Assembly: GCA_050031985.1 (NCBI GenBank)
Contig: JBNAIG010000025.1
Location: 62,001-126,000 of the forward strand
DNA length: 64,000 nt
Reading direction: 5' to 3'
DNA from: SZUA-368 sp028533045
Lineage (GTDB): Bacteria; Spirochaetota; Spirochaetia; DSM-2461
Shown here: positions 7,622 to 15,978 of the stretch, piece after piece
How the letters are laid out: the number at the start of each line of letters is the position of its first letter
How positions within the stretch are numbered: position 1 is the first letter of the stretch
The notes under the pieces: generated by a model
Database searches by the model: none
What the model was told of the DNA's origin: nothing
What the model saw: the letters and a program-made list of their open reading frames with translations, nothing else
Translations under genes and position numbers: made by a program

Positions 7622-8547
7622 TCGGCCAGTTCCGTGTTGATTCCCATGGCGGCCATGAGATTGGCGCCCAGGCTCCAGGTGGGGAACGCGTCCTGTCCGT
7701 CCAGAATAGTGTAGTCGTCCACGATTTTGAGGTAGCTCATTCGGCCGTCCGAGGGCCAGGCGCTGCCGTCGTCGCAGCTGATGAATTGGGAAAGGTCAAA
7801 GCTGATTCCCCCCAGGTAATCGTCGGTGGGGGTGAAGTACATACTGACCGTGACGCCTTCCACGTCCTCCCAGTAGTAGGTGCCGTCGCTGCTTAGTACC
7901 AGTTCTTCCGCCTGGTTGTCTTCCAGGTAGTTGGCCCAGGTGGGGGAGTTGCCGTGGAGACCGGAGACGTTGGCGTAGACGTAGTTGCCGTTTGCCGTGC
8001 CGGGGTCGCTGTTTTCGTCGTAGGAGATATAGTCCGGGTCCAGTTCGTACCAGGTGGCGTTGTCCTCGGAGACGTAAACCCGGGCCAGTTCACAGGCGAG
8101 GCCGTCGGCGGCGCTGCTCCAGGCGAAGGTGGAGGTGAAGGTGGTAAAGTCGTCCCCGTCCCCGTCGACGATGACGTAGTCCTTGTCGAAGCGCCAGGTG
8201 CCTTCCCCGTTTATTCCCACCGGGCAGGTGTAGCCGTTTGTGGCATAGGAGCTGCCTCCTTCCGGCGGACCCAGGGCGTATTCTGTGTTGAAGTCCAGGG
8301 GGTAGCCTTCGTCGTCGCAGTAGGCGCTGTCCTGTCGGGACGAGCCCACTTGTCCGGGGGTCCATTCCACGAATTCGGTGAGGTAGACGTTGTCCGGGTA
8401 AGAGGGATCGGAAGCGAGGGTTTCTTCCCAGCTTGTTTCTGTGTCGTCCGTTGAGGATGTGTCGTCACTGTCCGAGTCGAGCCAGTCGCAAGCCAGGAAG
8501 AGGAAGGGCAGCCCTGCCAGGAGGGCGGCCCGTTTGAGGGTGAGCAT
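7618..8547 (-). CDS. Lipoprotein, discoidin-like surface protein of the cobalamin operon
   Basis: The start is ATG 8547, overlapping the TAA of the upstream gene (TAATG); the longer frame to 8574 has no ribosome binding site. The 309-residue product starts MLTLKRAALLAGLPFLFLAC, a lipoprotein signal with cleavage before Cys, followed by an acidic Asp/Ser linker. The mature part has the order EYALGPPEGG, DGDDFTTFTSTFAW and ARVYVSEDNATWYELD, which resembles the surface proteins with a galactose-binding-like fold often found next to TonB-dependent cobalamin receptors. It is translationally coupled to both neighbours, so its stoichiometry with the receptor is probably fixed. Function is unknown; corrinoid capture or receptor assembly is inferred from context only. 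Confidence 0.85.
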   Translation of the reverse strand: MLTLKRAALLAGLPFLFLACDWLDSDSDDTSSTDDTETSWEETLASDPSYPDNVYLTEFVEWTPGQVGSSRQDSAYCDDEGYPLDFNTEYALGPPEGGSSYATNGYTCPVGINGEGTWRFDKDYVIVDGDGDDFTTFTSTFAWSSAADGLACELARVYVSEDNATWYELDPDYISYDENSDPGTANGNYVYANVSGLHGNSPTWANYLEDNQAEELVLSSDGTYYWEDVEGVTVSMYFTPTDDYLGGISFDLSQFISCDDGSAWPSDGRMSYLKIVDDYTILDGQDAFPTWSLGANLMAAMGINTELAE

Positions 8548-9059
8548 TATTGTTTGGTTACCGATTCCGACCAATAGGTGAAATAGCCATTGCTGTCTGT
8601 TGCTCCGGATATAGCTGCATCTTCACTACTGAAATAACCGTCGCTGAAGCTGTATCCTTCACTGTAGTCCATTGTTGTTTCACCATCTGAGGTTTCCAGG
8701 TTTTCCCAGCGTACGATTGTGTAATCTGTTGAGTCACTAAACTGAATAACCATATAGCCGCAGTCTCCCTCTCCCGTCTCAGAGGCATTCCATGCATCGT
8801 TACTATAGGAAACTATATCTGCGTCATAATACATTGTCGTTCCATCAGTTGCATAAGATCCGAAGTTAGTCTCGGTGATGATGGTGTAGTAACCCCAGGA
8901 ATCAACCCACGAACCAATCACTTCCAGCGAACTACTATCACTACCATCGTCGTTGCTATCACTATCATCACTGCTGTCATCCAGCATGTCGCACGATGCG
9001 AGTCCGGTCAGGGCCACTACGGTTGCCAGCAAAAGGAACCATTTCTTTAATTCTTTCAT
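8547..9059 (-). CDS. Small acidic lipoprotein, first gene of the cobalamin riboswitch operon
   Basis: A 170-residue lipoprotein with signal MKELKKWFLLLATVVALTGL followed by lipobox LASC, then a 20-residue Asp/Ser tether (DDSSDDSDSNDDGSDSS) and a compact domain rich in Tyr, Thr and Trp (SWVDSWGYYTIITETNFGSY...). The ribosome binding site GGAGAGAATAC precedes ATG 9059. It is the first gene after the cobalamin riboswitch and is coupled to the next lipoprotein by TAATG. I do not recognise the family. The long acidic tether is common for surface-exposed lipoproteins, and the position argues for a role in corrinoid binding or transfer at the cell surface. Confidence 0.85.
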   Translation of the reverse strand: MKELKKWFLLLATVVALTGLASCDMLDDSSDDSDSNDDGSDSSSLEVIGSWVDSWGYYTIITETNFGSYATDGTTMYYDADIVSYSNDAWNASETGEGDCGYMVIQFSDSTDYTIVRWENLETSDGETTMDYSEGYSFSDGYFSSEDAAISGATDSNGYFTYWSESVTKQ

Positions 9060-9164
9060 GTATTCTCTCCACGTTTAGGCCGGGAAAGACAGGATGGGCG
9101 ACATTTATAAACAGCATAAAAATGTGTGGAATCCTGACTCATATCCCGAAGCCTGAATAATTAG

Positions 9165-9330
9165 TTACAATACCAGAGTTTCCTGACTCAAGTCCCATCC
9201 TCCTGCCCTTCCCGGATAGCTCCAGTGGTTTATGCAGGGTTCTTTAGACTTTTACAGTGGCGGGTCCGCGCAGGCTTTTCACCTGACTTCCTCTGAAATA
9301 CTGCGGGGGTATTCTAGTACGGGAGGGGGG
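9165..9330 (-). ncRNA. Cobalamin riboswitch
   Basis: On the minus strand the conserved core is present: GTCAGGTGAAAAGCCTG followed by CGCGGACCCGCCACTGTAA (complement at about 9253-9286), then the B12-box-like GAGTCAGGAAACTCTGG (about 9174-9190). It lies 105 nt upstream of the first lipoprotein ATG at 9059, so adenosylcobalamin or a related corrinoid should shut off the four-gene operon. A second copy of TGAGTCAGGA lies in the expression platform at 9132-9141. The rest of the 9060-9522 gap holds the divergent leader of the MATE gene; I see no gene in it. Confidence 0.92.
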
Positions 9331-9494
9331 TGTTGTGCAAGATCGTGGGGGGAGAAGTTGGATGGATGGGGTTATATTGAAAACTACATAACACCATTTC
9401 TTCCAGCATGTACCGGGGCCCATGGGGCGAACAATTTCTAATTATTTATTCGTCTATGTTTCAAAATTACCGTATCCCTAACTCCAAAAGAGTG

Positions 9495-9514
9495 CTACCA
9501 TTTATCCTTGGTAG
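9495..9514 (+). other. Hairpin next to the MATE ribosome binding site
   Basis: CTACCA (9495-9500) can pair with TGGTAG (9509-9514) across 8 nt; the right arm abuts the AGGAGG of the MATE gene, so the hairpin could modulate translation. Could be chance. Confidence 0.25.
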
Positions 9515-9522
9515 GAGGGACT

Positions 9523-10890
9523 ATGGTAAACAAACCCTGGGGGGAGATTCCCGCCTCTAGGAAGGATTTCTATAAAACACTCTATAGGCTGGCCCTTCCC
9601 GTAACTCTTCAAAGTTTTCTTAGCTCCTTCCTAGGCCTTATCGATAACATTATGGTAGGCCAATTGGGTGACGTCGCCGTTGCCTCTGTGGGATTGGCGA
9701 ATCAATTCTTCTTTGTCCTGCTTCTTATGATGATTCCCATTAGCAGTGGTGTGTCGCTGTTCGCCGCACAGTTTTGGGGTACGGGAGACATGGCTCGTAT
9801 TCAGAAGGTGACTTTTCTGGGCCTTTTCCTTACCTTAATTAGCTCCCTATTCTTTTTTATTCTTGCTTTTTTTACCCCCCATTTTCCCATGGGATGGTTT
9901 ACCCGGGACGACTCAGTTATTGCTTTGGGAAGTTCCTACTTGCATATAGTGTGCTGGGGCTATCTTCCGGTGGGCTTGAATTTTTGTTTATCCGCCGCAT
10001 TAAGGAGTACCCAGGAGGTTAAAATCCCCCTCTATGCCAGTATGGCGGGAGTGCTTCTCAATACGCTGCTAAACTATTTATTGATCTACGGGAACTGGGG
10101 ATTCCCCCGCTTGGGCGTCCCCGGTTCGGCCCTTGCCACAGTGATAGCCCATTCCACAGCTCTGGGGATTTTGCTTATTGTGACTTTCATGAGGAAAAGA
10201 GATTATTTCCGCAATCTGGGCCAGGTCTTTCATCTTTCCCGAGAGTTGGGGAAGCGTTTCTTTTCGCAAACGGCGATTCTTATTGCTAAGGATTTAATCT
10301 GGGCTGTGGGAATATCGGCTTATATGATGATTTATGCAAGGATGAGCACCGATGCGGCCGCTTCGATGAACATCACCAATACGGTGCGCGAATTAGTCAT
10401 AGTTGTATTTATTGGCGTATCCACAGCCAGTCATATTGTAATAGGGAATAAAATCGGCAAGGGGGATCTGGAGGGAGCCTATCATGAGGGCCGCCGCTAT
10501 CTTAGGTTGAGTTTGATTCTGGGGCTCATCGTAGGCTTGGGGCTTATTCTATTGCGCACAATCATTCTTATGCCTTACAAGGTTTCCGAACCGGTTGCTA
10601 CGGGAGCTATGAACGTTATGCTCGTATACGGTCTCTTCTTTGGGCTGTATGCTTATAATCAGGTCTTTGTTATGGGGATTCTGCGACCGGGGGGAGACAA
10701 TCTTTTTTGCGCCCTTATGGATATTCTCGCTATATGGGGAATCGGCTTTCCCCTAGCCCTTGTTTCCGGGCTTATCTGGAAGCTGCCGGTGGAGTATGTT
10801 TTTGCCCTTATTAGTGTACAGGAAATATTCAAGTCCGGAATTATGATTTTCCGGTTCAGGTCCAGGAAATGGATCCATAGGGTGATTTAG
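9523..10890 (+). CDS. MATE-family multidrug/Na+ antiporter-type efflux transporter
   Basis: A 455-residue, 12-helix membrane protein with the MATE hallmarks: N-terminal ALPVTLQSFLSSFLGLIDNIMVGQLG and the mirrored second half starting near residue 245 (TAILIAKDLIWAVGISAYMMIYARM). I start it at ATG 9523 because AGGAGG lies directly upstream; a TTG at 9508 is in frame but lies before that site. Such pumps export cationic drugs or metabolites using Na+ or H+ gradients; the substrate cannot be read from the sequence. It is the first gene of a co-directional run that leads into the BtuFCD genes. Confidence 0.92.
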   Translation: MVNKPWGEIPASRKDFYKTLYRLALPVTLQSFLSSFLGLIDNIMVGQLGDVAVASVGLANQFFFVLLLMMIPISSGVSLFAAQFWGTGDMARIQKVTFLGLFLTLISSLFFFILAFFTPHFPMGWFTRDDSVIALGSSYLHIVCWGYLPVGLNFCLSAALRSTQEVKIPLYASMAGVLLNTLLNYLLIYGNWGFPRLGVPGSALATVIAHSTALGILLIVTFMRKRDYFRNLGQVFHLSRELGKRFFSQTAILIAKDLIWAVGISAYMMIYARMSTDAAASMNITNTVRELVIVVFIGVSTASHIVIGNKIGKGDLEGAYHEGRRYLRLSLILGLIVGLGLILLRTIILMPYKVSEPVATGAMNVMLVYGLFFGLYAYNQVFVMGILRPGGDNLFCALMDILAIWGIGFPLALVSGLIWKLPVEYVFALISVQEIFKSGIMIFRFRSRKWIHRVI

Positions 10891-10901
10891 AGGGAGAGAT
10901 A

Positions 10902-11639
10902 ATGAACGAAACATTAATTGCCATCGTAAAAGAGGCCGGAACAATAGCAAAAAGTTACTTCTTTGGCGAAGCGACAGTCGACACCAAAGCCCCCTACGAT
11001 CTGGTGACAAACGCGGACAAGATTGTAGAAGAGTTTCTTATGCAAAAAATTGCGGAAATCTCCCCGGAGGCTACCATCTACGGAGAGGAGAGCGGCTACA
11101 CCCATAAAAAGGATAAAAATCACCTCTTCGTCATAGATCCCATCGACGGAACGGCCAACTTTGTCTTTCGCGTACCCTATTTTGCGGTTTCCCTGGCGGA
11201 AATCAGAAACGGTGAGGTGGTCACTGCCATCGTCTATAACCCTATTTCGGAAGATCTTTTTTATGCCGATAAAGAAAGTCCGGCCCTCCTGAATGGTTTC
11301 GAGATTCAAGTAAGCCCCAGGAGTGAGGTCAATGACTCCCTGGTCATATTCGGCTTTAGCGCCAACAGCAGCTATATCGCCCGTTACCAGAAGGAGTGGC
11401 CCCATGTTATGGATCGGGCTAAGAAGGGAATGCCCCTTTTATCGCCCTCTTTAAATCTCTGCTCTATTGCAAGCGGCCGTGTGGACGGTTATATTGACTT
11501 TAAGTGTTCCTTCGAAGGGCAGGTGGCCGGAGCCTTTATTCTGCAAAAAGCGGGCGGTACGGTTACCAACTATCTTGAGGATTCCTATGACTTTACCAAA
11601 GAGGGAATCGTGGCCACCAACGGAACTCTTAAGGTTTAA
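10902..11639 (+). CDS. Inositol-monophosphatase-family phosphatase
   Basis: A 245-residue member of the IMPase/FIG superfamily of Mg-dependent sugar or inositol phosphatases. The metal site is present as GEESG near residue 66 and DPIDGTANF near residue 82. The third motif, usually WDxAAG, reads FEGQVAGA, an Asp-to-Glu change at a metal ligand that may alter substrate or metal preference. It follows the MATE gene by 11 nt with GGGAGAGATA before ATG 10902 and precedes btuF by 19 nt, so it is probably co-transcribed with the importer. Substrate is unknown; links to inositol phosphate, NADP phosphatase or CysQ-type activity are all possible. Confidence 0.9.
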   Translation: MNETLIAIVKEAGTIAKSYFFGEATVDTKAPYDLVTNADKIVEEFLMQKIAEISPEATIYGEESGYTHKKDKNHLFVIDPIDGTANFVFRVPYFAVSLAEIRNGEVVTAIVYNPISEDLFYADKESPALLNGFEIQVSPRSEVNDSLVIFGFSANSSYIARYQKEWPHVMDRAKKGMPLLSPSLNLCSIASGRVDGYIDFKCSFEGQVAGAFILQKAGGTVTNYLEDSYDFTKEGIVATNGTLKV

Positions 11640-11658
11640 CCGAATAAGGACTATCTAC

Positions 11659-12576
11659 ATGACGAGACTAAAAATCAGCCTGTTCCTCTTTTTTCTTCTT
11701 CTTTCCCGGGCCTTTTGTACCGGCGAGGGGGAAGTATCTTCTGATAACTCTTCCGATACAAGCCTGATTTGGACCGATTCCCGTGGGAAGGAGATCCACC
11801 TTGAAGAAGCCCCTCAGAAGGTTATTTCCCTGGCGCCGAACCTCACGGAGACCCTTTTTGCTCTGAACCGGGGTGATCTTCTCATAGGCCGGACCGACTA
11901 TTGCGATTATCCGGCTCGGGCCGTAGATATCTCTTCCGTGGGAACCCTTCAGGAGCCTAACATAGAGCTTATCATCGAGAGGGAACCGGATCTTGTACTC
12001 GCATCTACCCATGTGCCCAAGGAAACAGTCACAACCCTTGAGCAGCTGTCCATTCCCGTGGCCTATATAAACGGCCCGGAGGACTTTTCCGGCCTTTACG
12101 AGGTTATTTCCGGTTGTGCCGCTCTCACCGAGGCCCGGGAAGAGGGGGAAGAACTGATTCGACTGATTGAATCCCGGAAAGAGGCCGTTCTGGCTGACGG
12201 ACAAAGCAGGTCTCATACTCCCCGCGTCTACTACGCTCTGGGTTTTGGGGACGGAGGCGACTGGACCGCCGGAAAGGGCACCTTCATTGACGCCATGATT
12301 ACCATGGCCGGGGGGGAGAATATTGTCAAAAGCGAAGGCTGGTCCTACTCCCGGGAAATGCTCGTAGAAGAGGAGCCGGACCTCATCATCCTGGCCCAAG
12401 GAAACCGGGAGGCATTCCTTTCCCTTCCCGTCTATAGGGAGCTTTCCGCCGCCCAGTCGGGACAAATCTATGAAATTGACGAAAACCTCCTTGTCCGTCA
12501 GGGCCCCCGTCTTATTGAGGGACTGGAACTGTTAGGTCGGATTTTTGGGGAAGCTGAGGCTGATCTGGATGGCTGA
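11659..12576 (+). CDS. btuF: ABC transporter substrate-binding protein, BtuF-like
   Basis: Periplasmic binding protein of the cobalamin/Fe-siderophore class (about 305 residues). I start it at ATG 11659, which follows AAGGA by 9 nt; longer frames run back into the phosphatase. The N-terminus is a signal peptide with a Cys at residue 20 (SRAFC), perhaps a relaxed lipobox. Family motifs are visible: APQKVISLAPNLTETLFALNRGDLLIGRTDYCDYP near the N-terminus and DLVLASTHVPKETVTTLEQLSIPVAYIN in the middle. It overlaps the permease start. Cobalamin as substrate is inferred from the neighbouring riboswitch-controlled receptor; siderophore or heme remain possible. Confidence 0.9.
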   Translation: MTRLKISLFLFFLLLSRAFCTGEGEVSSDNSSDTSLIWTDSRGKEIHLEEAPQKVISLAPNLTETLFALNRGDLLIGRTDYCDYPARAVDISSVGTLQEPNIELIIEREPDLVLASTHVPKETVTTLEQLSIPVAYINGPEDFSGLYEVISGCAALTEAREEGEELIRLIESRKEAVLADGQSRSHTPRVYYALGFGDGGDWTAGKGTFIDAMITMAGGENIVKSEGWSYSREMLVEEEPDLIILAQGNREAFLSLPVYRELSAAQSGQIYEIDENLLVRQGPRLIEGLELLGRIFGEAEADLDG

Positions 12577-13594
12577 AACCTGTTTATCCCAACGAAAAAG
12601 GGGGCTCTTTATCATCCTTATGGTCTTCTTGGCTCTCCTGATACCTCTTGCCGCGTCCCTGGGCGCCGTAAAAATCCCTGCCGCCCAAATAATCCGCTTC
12701 CTCCTTTCCCAGGGGGAACTTAAGCCCTCCCATCATACGATTCTTAGGAATATCCGCCTCCCCCGAGTGATTTACGCCGGGTTGGCCGGGGCGGGGCTGG
12801 CCCTTTCCGGGGTGGTCTTCCAGGGCGTTTTTCGTAATCCCATGGCCGAACCCTACCTTTTGGGGGTTTCCTCCGGCGCTTCCCTGGGGGCGGCCCTTTT
12901 CTTTCTTTTGAATCTCCCCGCCCTCGTTCTTCCCTCTTTGGGAGTGGCGGGAGCTGCCTTTATAGGCGGTATGGGCACTATGATTCTGATTGTCGCCGTG
13001 GCAGGTCGCACCCGGGCCAATATGGGGAGCCTTCTTTTGGCGGGAATCGCCTTTGGTAATATCGCCCAGGCGGCGGTCTCCTTTCTCATGATGCTCCACC
13101 GGGACCGGGCGGATAAAATCATTTTCTGGATGATGGGCAGCTTTTCCAGCGCCACTTGGCTTCGGGTTATCATCCTTTTGGCTGTCCTCATTCCCGCTGC
13201 GACCTTCCTTCTTTTCAAGAGCCGGGAGCTGAATCTTCTGGCCATGGGGAGTGAAGAGGCCCACTCCCTGGGAATCAACCCGGAGAGGGAGAGCTTCCTC
13301 CTCTTGGGAACGGCCTGCCTCATCACTTCTACGGTGGTGGCTTTTTCCGGAATCATAGGCTTTGTCGGACTCCTGGTACCCCACATGGTGCGCCTGGTCG
13401 TCGGCTCGGAGAATCGGGCTGTCATGACCCTTTCCCTGCCGGCGGGAGCCATTCTCCTTATTCTCTCCGACATGGTTTGCCGCAGTCTTATGGCCCCGGC
13501 GGAAATTCCCATCGGCGTCGTTACCGCCCTCTTGGGAGGGCCTTTCTTCCTCTACCTTCTCAGAGGGTATGTGAGGGAAAGGAGGAATCTCTAA
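12569..13594 (+). CDS. btuC: ABC transporter permease, BtuC/FecCD type
   Basis: Inner-membrane permease of 341 residues with about ten helices and the family signatures LPRVIYAGLAGAGLALSGVVFQGVFRNPMAEPYLLGVSSGASLGA and, near the C-terminus, FSGIIGFVGLLVPHMVRLVVG. I start it at ATG 12569, which overlaps the end of btuF (ATGGCTGA) and has GAGG 9 nt upstream; a TTG at 12545 is an alternative. It pairs with BtuD through the EAHSLGIN-type coupling helix region. Homodimer in related systems. Confidence 0.93.
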   Translation: MAETCLSQRKRGLFIILMVFLALLIPLAASLGAVKIPAAQIIRFLLSQGELKPSHHTILRNIRLPRVIYAGLAGAGLALSGVVFQGVFRNPMAEPYLLGVSSGASLGAALFFLLNLPALVLPSLGVAGAAFIGGMGTMILIVAVAGRTRANMGSLLLAGIAFGNIAQAAVSFLMMLHRDRADKIIFWMMGSFSSATWLRVIILLAVLIPAATFLLFKSRELNLLAMGSEEAHSLGINPERESFLLLGTACLITSTVVAFSGIIGFVGLLVPHMVRLVVGSENRAVMTLSLPAGAILLILSDMVCRSLMAPAEIPIGVVTALLGGPFFLYLLRGYVRERRNL

Positions 13595-14355
13595 TGGAGG
13601 GAATCCTTGTAGAAAAACTGAATTTTTCCTACTCCGGGGGCTTTAAACTCCAGATTGACCGCCTGGAGATGGGAAAAGGGGAACTTACTGTTATTTTGGG
13701 GCCCAACGGATCGGGTAAATCCACCCTTTTTTCCCTTTTGCGGGGTCGATTAAAGAGTTCCCACGGTCTCATTCATATTATGGGACGGGACGTAAGCCGG
13801 GTGAATGACAGGGAAAGAGCCTCTCTGGTGGGACTGGTTCCCCAGTTGAGCGAACTCCCCTATGGTTTTACCGTAGAAGAGGTGGTCAAAATGGGGGCCT
13901 ATTGGAGAGGGAATAGAGCCTTTGAGGAAAAACTGAATGAGGTGCTGGAACAGACTGATTTGTCTCCCCTTCGCAGGAGAGGGGTGGCGAGCCTGAGCGG
14001 CGGTGAGTACCAGCGGGTTCTCCTGGCCCGGGTGCTTCTGCAGGATCCGGAGGTGCTTCTCCTGGACGAACCAGCCAATCATCTGGACCTCCGCCATCAG
14101 GAAACCCTTCTGAATCAGCTCAGAGGGCAGGCGGACCGGGGCAAAACGGTGGTGGCCATTCTCCACGATGTGAACCACGCCCTCCTTTATGGAGACCGGG
14201 TTATTCTCATGAACGAAGGTCTCTGCGTACAGGCGGGAAGAGCAAAGGATGTGGTTACCCCCGAGAATATTGGAAAGGTGTACCACTCCCAAAGGGAATT
14301 CTATTACCCCTCCGAAGGGGAGGGAAGGCCGATTTTAGGGCCCGGTAGGAGGTAG
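13594..14355 (+). CDS. btuD: ABC transporter ATPase, BtuD type
   Basis: Cytoplasmic ATPase of 253 residues. Walker A GPNGSGKST (about residue 37), Q-loop in VGLVPQ, signature LSGGEYQRV, Walker B VLLLDEPANHLD and the switch His in AILHDVNHAL are all intact. The start is ATG 13594, sharing one base with the permease stop (TAATG) and preceded by GGAGGAATCTCTA; the longer frame to 13477 lies inside the permease gene. It completes a BtuFCD importer and is followed 2 nt later by the DHFR-like gene. Confidence 0.94.
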   Translation: MEGILVEKLNFSYSGGFKLQIDRLEMGKGELTVILGPNGSGKSTLFSLLRGRLKSSHGLIHIMGRDVSRVNDRERASLVGLVPQLSELPYGFTVEEVVKMGAYWRGNRAFEEKLNEVLEQTDLSPLRRRGVASLSGGEYQRVLLARVLLQDPEVLLLDEPANHLDLRHQETLLNQLRGQADRGKTVVAILHDVNHALLYGDRVILMNEGLCVQAGRAKDVVTPENIGKVYHSQREFYYPSEGEGRPILGPGRR

Positions 14356-14357
14356 AA

Positions 14358-14891
14358 ATGGCAAATTACGTTTACATCGGAGTCAGTCTGGACGGCTACA
14401 TCGCCGACAGGAATAACGGACTGGATTGGTTAAATACGGTCCCCAATCCGCATAATGAGGACTTGGGTTTTGCCGCTTTCATGGAGCGAGTCGACGCTCT
14501 GGTTATGGGGCGCAACACCTTCGAAACGGTGGTCGGTTTTGGCGGCGAATGGCCTTACTCCAAACCGGTATTTGTCTGCTCTCGGACTCTCAAAGATATT
14601 CCGGTCCAGCTAAAGGATAAGGTCTTCCTGATTCAGGGCTCCCCCAAAGAGATAATGGGCTCCCTTAATAGGAAAGGCTACGAGAATCTATATATTGACG
14701 GGGGGCGGACGATTCAGGGTTTTCTCAAGGCTGATTTGATTGACGAATTAATCCTTTCCACCATCCCAGTCCTTCTGGGAGGCGGGACGTCTCTCTTTGG
14801 AGACCTGCCGGAGCACCAGGTTTATGAGCTGATCTCCTCGGAAGTGCTTTTGAATCAGATTGTCTCCAGCCGCTATGTAAGGAGAAGCTAA
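14358..14891 (+). CDS. Dihydrofolate-reductase-superfamily protein (RibD C-terminal type)
   Basis: A 177-residue protein of the DHFR/RibD-C fold that binds NAD(P)H. Seen are the N-terminal ISLDGYIA-type strand (GVSLDGYIADRNNGLDWL), the cofactor motif VMGRNTFE and the C-terminal YIDGGRTIQGFL. Such proteins reduce pterins, riboflavin intermediates or other substrates; the true substrate is unknown. The ribosome binding site AGGAGG overlaps the end of btuD, so it is the last gene of the BtuFCD run. Its presence with a corrinoid importer could reflect folate-corrinoid metabolism, but this is only contextual. Confidence 0.88.
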   Translation: MANYVYIGVSLDGYIADRNNGLDWLNTVPNPHNEDLGFAAFMERVDALVMGRNTFETVVGFGGEWPYSKPVFVCSRTLKDIPVQLKDKVFLIQGSPKEIMGSLNRKGYENLYIDGGRTIQGFLKADLIDELILSTIPVLLGGGTSLFGDLPEHQVYELISSEVLLNQIVSSRYVRRS

Positions 14892-14895
14892 GAAC

Positions 14896-14914
14896 TTTGG
14901 CGTAATCTGCCAAA
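14896..14914. other. Inverted repeat TTTGGC-N7-GCCAAA
   Basis: A perfect 6-bp inverted repeat with a 7-nt centre lies just 5' of the -35 of the promoter below. It could be a weak terminator for the upstream operon or an operator for the SDR/AraC operon; it has no T run. Confidence 0.3.
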
Positions 14915-14917
14915 AGA

Positions 14918-14947
14918 TTGGCATCTTCTGACAGGCTGACTTATACT
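14918..14947 (+). promoter_or_regulatory. Promoter of the SDR-AraC-MCP operon
   Basis: TTGGCA (14918-14923), an 18-nt spacer and TATACT (14942-14947). Downstream, CTTGGT and ACCAAG form an inverted repeat around 14960-14990 in the leader. Confidence 0.55.
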
Positions 14948-15000
14948 TTATCCCATATACTTGGTTTATCAAAACGATATATACCAAGGAGCAAAACGAT

Positions 15001-15963
15001 ATGGGCAGAAAGATTTTATGGATTAGTGAAGAGACGAAGGCCAAGGATTTGGGCGGCAAGGTTTACATAGTGACCGGAGCCAATTCCGGCGTGGGCCTGG
15101 AAACGACCCGGCAGATAATCAAGCAGGGCGGACATGTGGTTATGGCCTGTCGCCGCACCGATGCGGCGGAAGAAGCGGCACTGAGTTTTACAGGTTTAAA
15201 AGGCAGCTACGATGTGATTCCCCTGGATCTGGCCGACTTACAGAGTGTGCGCAATTTTGCTTCCGCCTTCCTTGGCAAGTATGACCGTCTGGACGGTTTG
15301 GATTGTAACGCCGGTATGGTGAGCATGGCCAGCGAGAAGAAGATGACCAAAGACGGCATAGAGCTGACCATTGGAATCAGTTACTACGGCCACTTCCTTT
15401 TGACCGAGCTCCTTCTGGACATCCTTAAGAAGACGGAAAACTCGCGCATTGCCATACTCTCCTCTGTGGTACATGCTGGTAATAAAAAGAATCGCCATGA
15501 TGTCCACCTGGATGACATCAATTTTAATAAGCGGCCCTACAATAACTTTGCCGCCTACAGCGAAGCCAAAGTGGCCAACGTTCTTTACGCTCTTGAGCTG
15601 GCGGACCGGCTCAAAGACACGGGCGTCACTACATCCTCCATTCACCCCGGATGGGCCCGTTCCAACTTTGGGAGCGGCGGTAACTTTCTGACTCGTTTGG
15701 CCTTTTCCATCATGGCCCCCCTTACCCGGGGGATGTCCGACAGCAACGAAGAGGCGGCCCAGACTTCACTCCACTGCCTTCTTTCCGACGACGCCCCCAG
15801 CCACTCCGGGGCCTACTTTAGCCAGAGCAGCGTTCTGTACCGCGACAGGGAGTGCAAGGCCGGCGGTTGGCCCATGACTTCACCCAACCCCAACGCACGG
15901 GACCTGGCCAAGGCCAAAGAGATGGTTAAGCAAAGCTACGCCATGGTTGGTCTGGAAAGGTAG
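15001..15963 (+). CDS. Short-chain dehydrogenase/reductase, retinol-dehydrogenase-like
   Basis: A 320-residue NAD(P)-dependent SDR. The cofactor site TGANSGVGLETTRQI lies near residue 26, the NAG-type motif appears as CNAGM, and the catalytic Ser and YxxxK are in ILSSVVHAG and YSEAKVANVLYA. The chain is longer than a classical SDR (about 250) and resembles the WW-domain oxidoreductase/retinol dehydrogenase-like group. Substrate unknown. It is the first gene of an operon with an AraC regulator (15-nt gap) and a chemoreceptor, suggesting the reductase acts on a compound that is also sensed. Confidence 0.92.
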   Translation: MGRKILWISEETKAKDLGGKVYIVTGANSGVGLETTRQIIKQGGHVVMACRRTDAAEEAALSFTGLKGSYDVIPLDLADLQSVRNFASAFLGKYDRLDGLDCNAGMVSMASEKKMTKDGIELTIGISYYGHFLLTELLLDILKKTENSRIAILSSVVHAGNKKNRHDVHLDDINFNKRPYNNFAAYSEAKVANVLYALELADRLKDTGVTTSSIHPGWARSNFGSGGNFLTRLAFSIMAPLTRGMSDSNEEAAQTSLHCLLSDDAPSHSGAYFSQSSVLYRDRECKAGGWPMTSPNPNARDLAKAKEMVKQSYAMVGLER

Positions 15964-15978
15964 AGGGGAGGAACCGGG

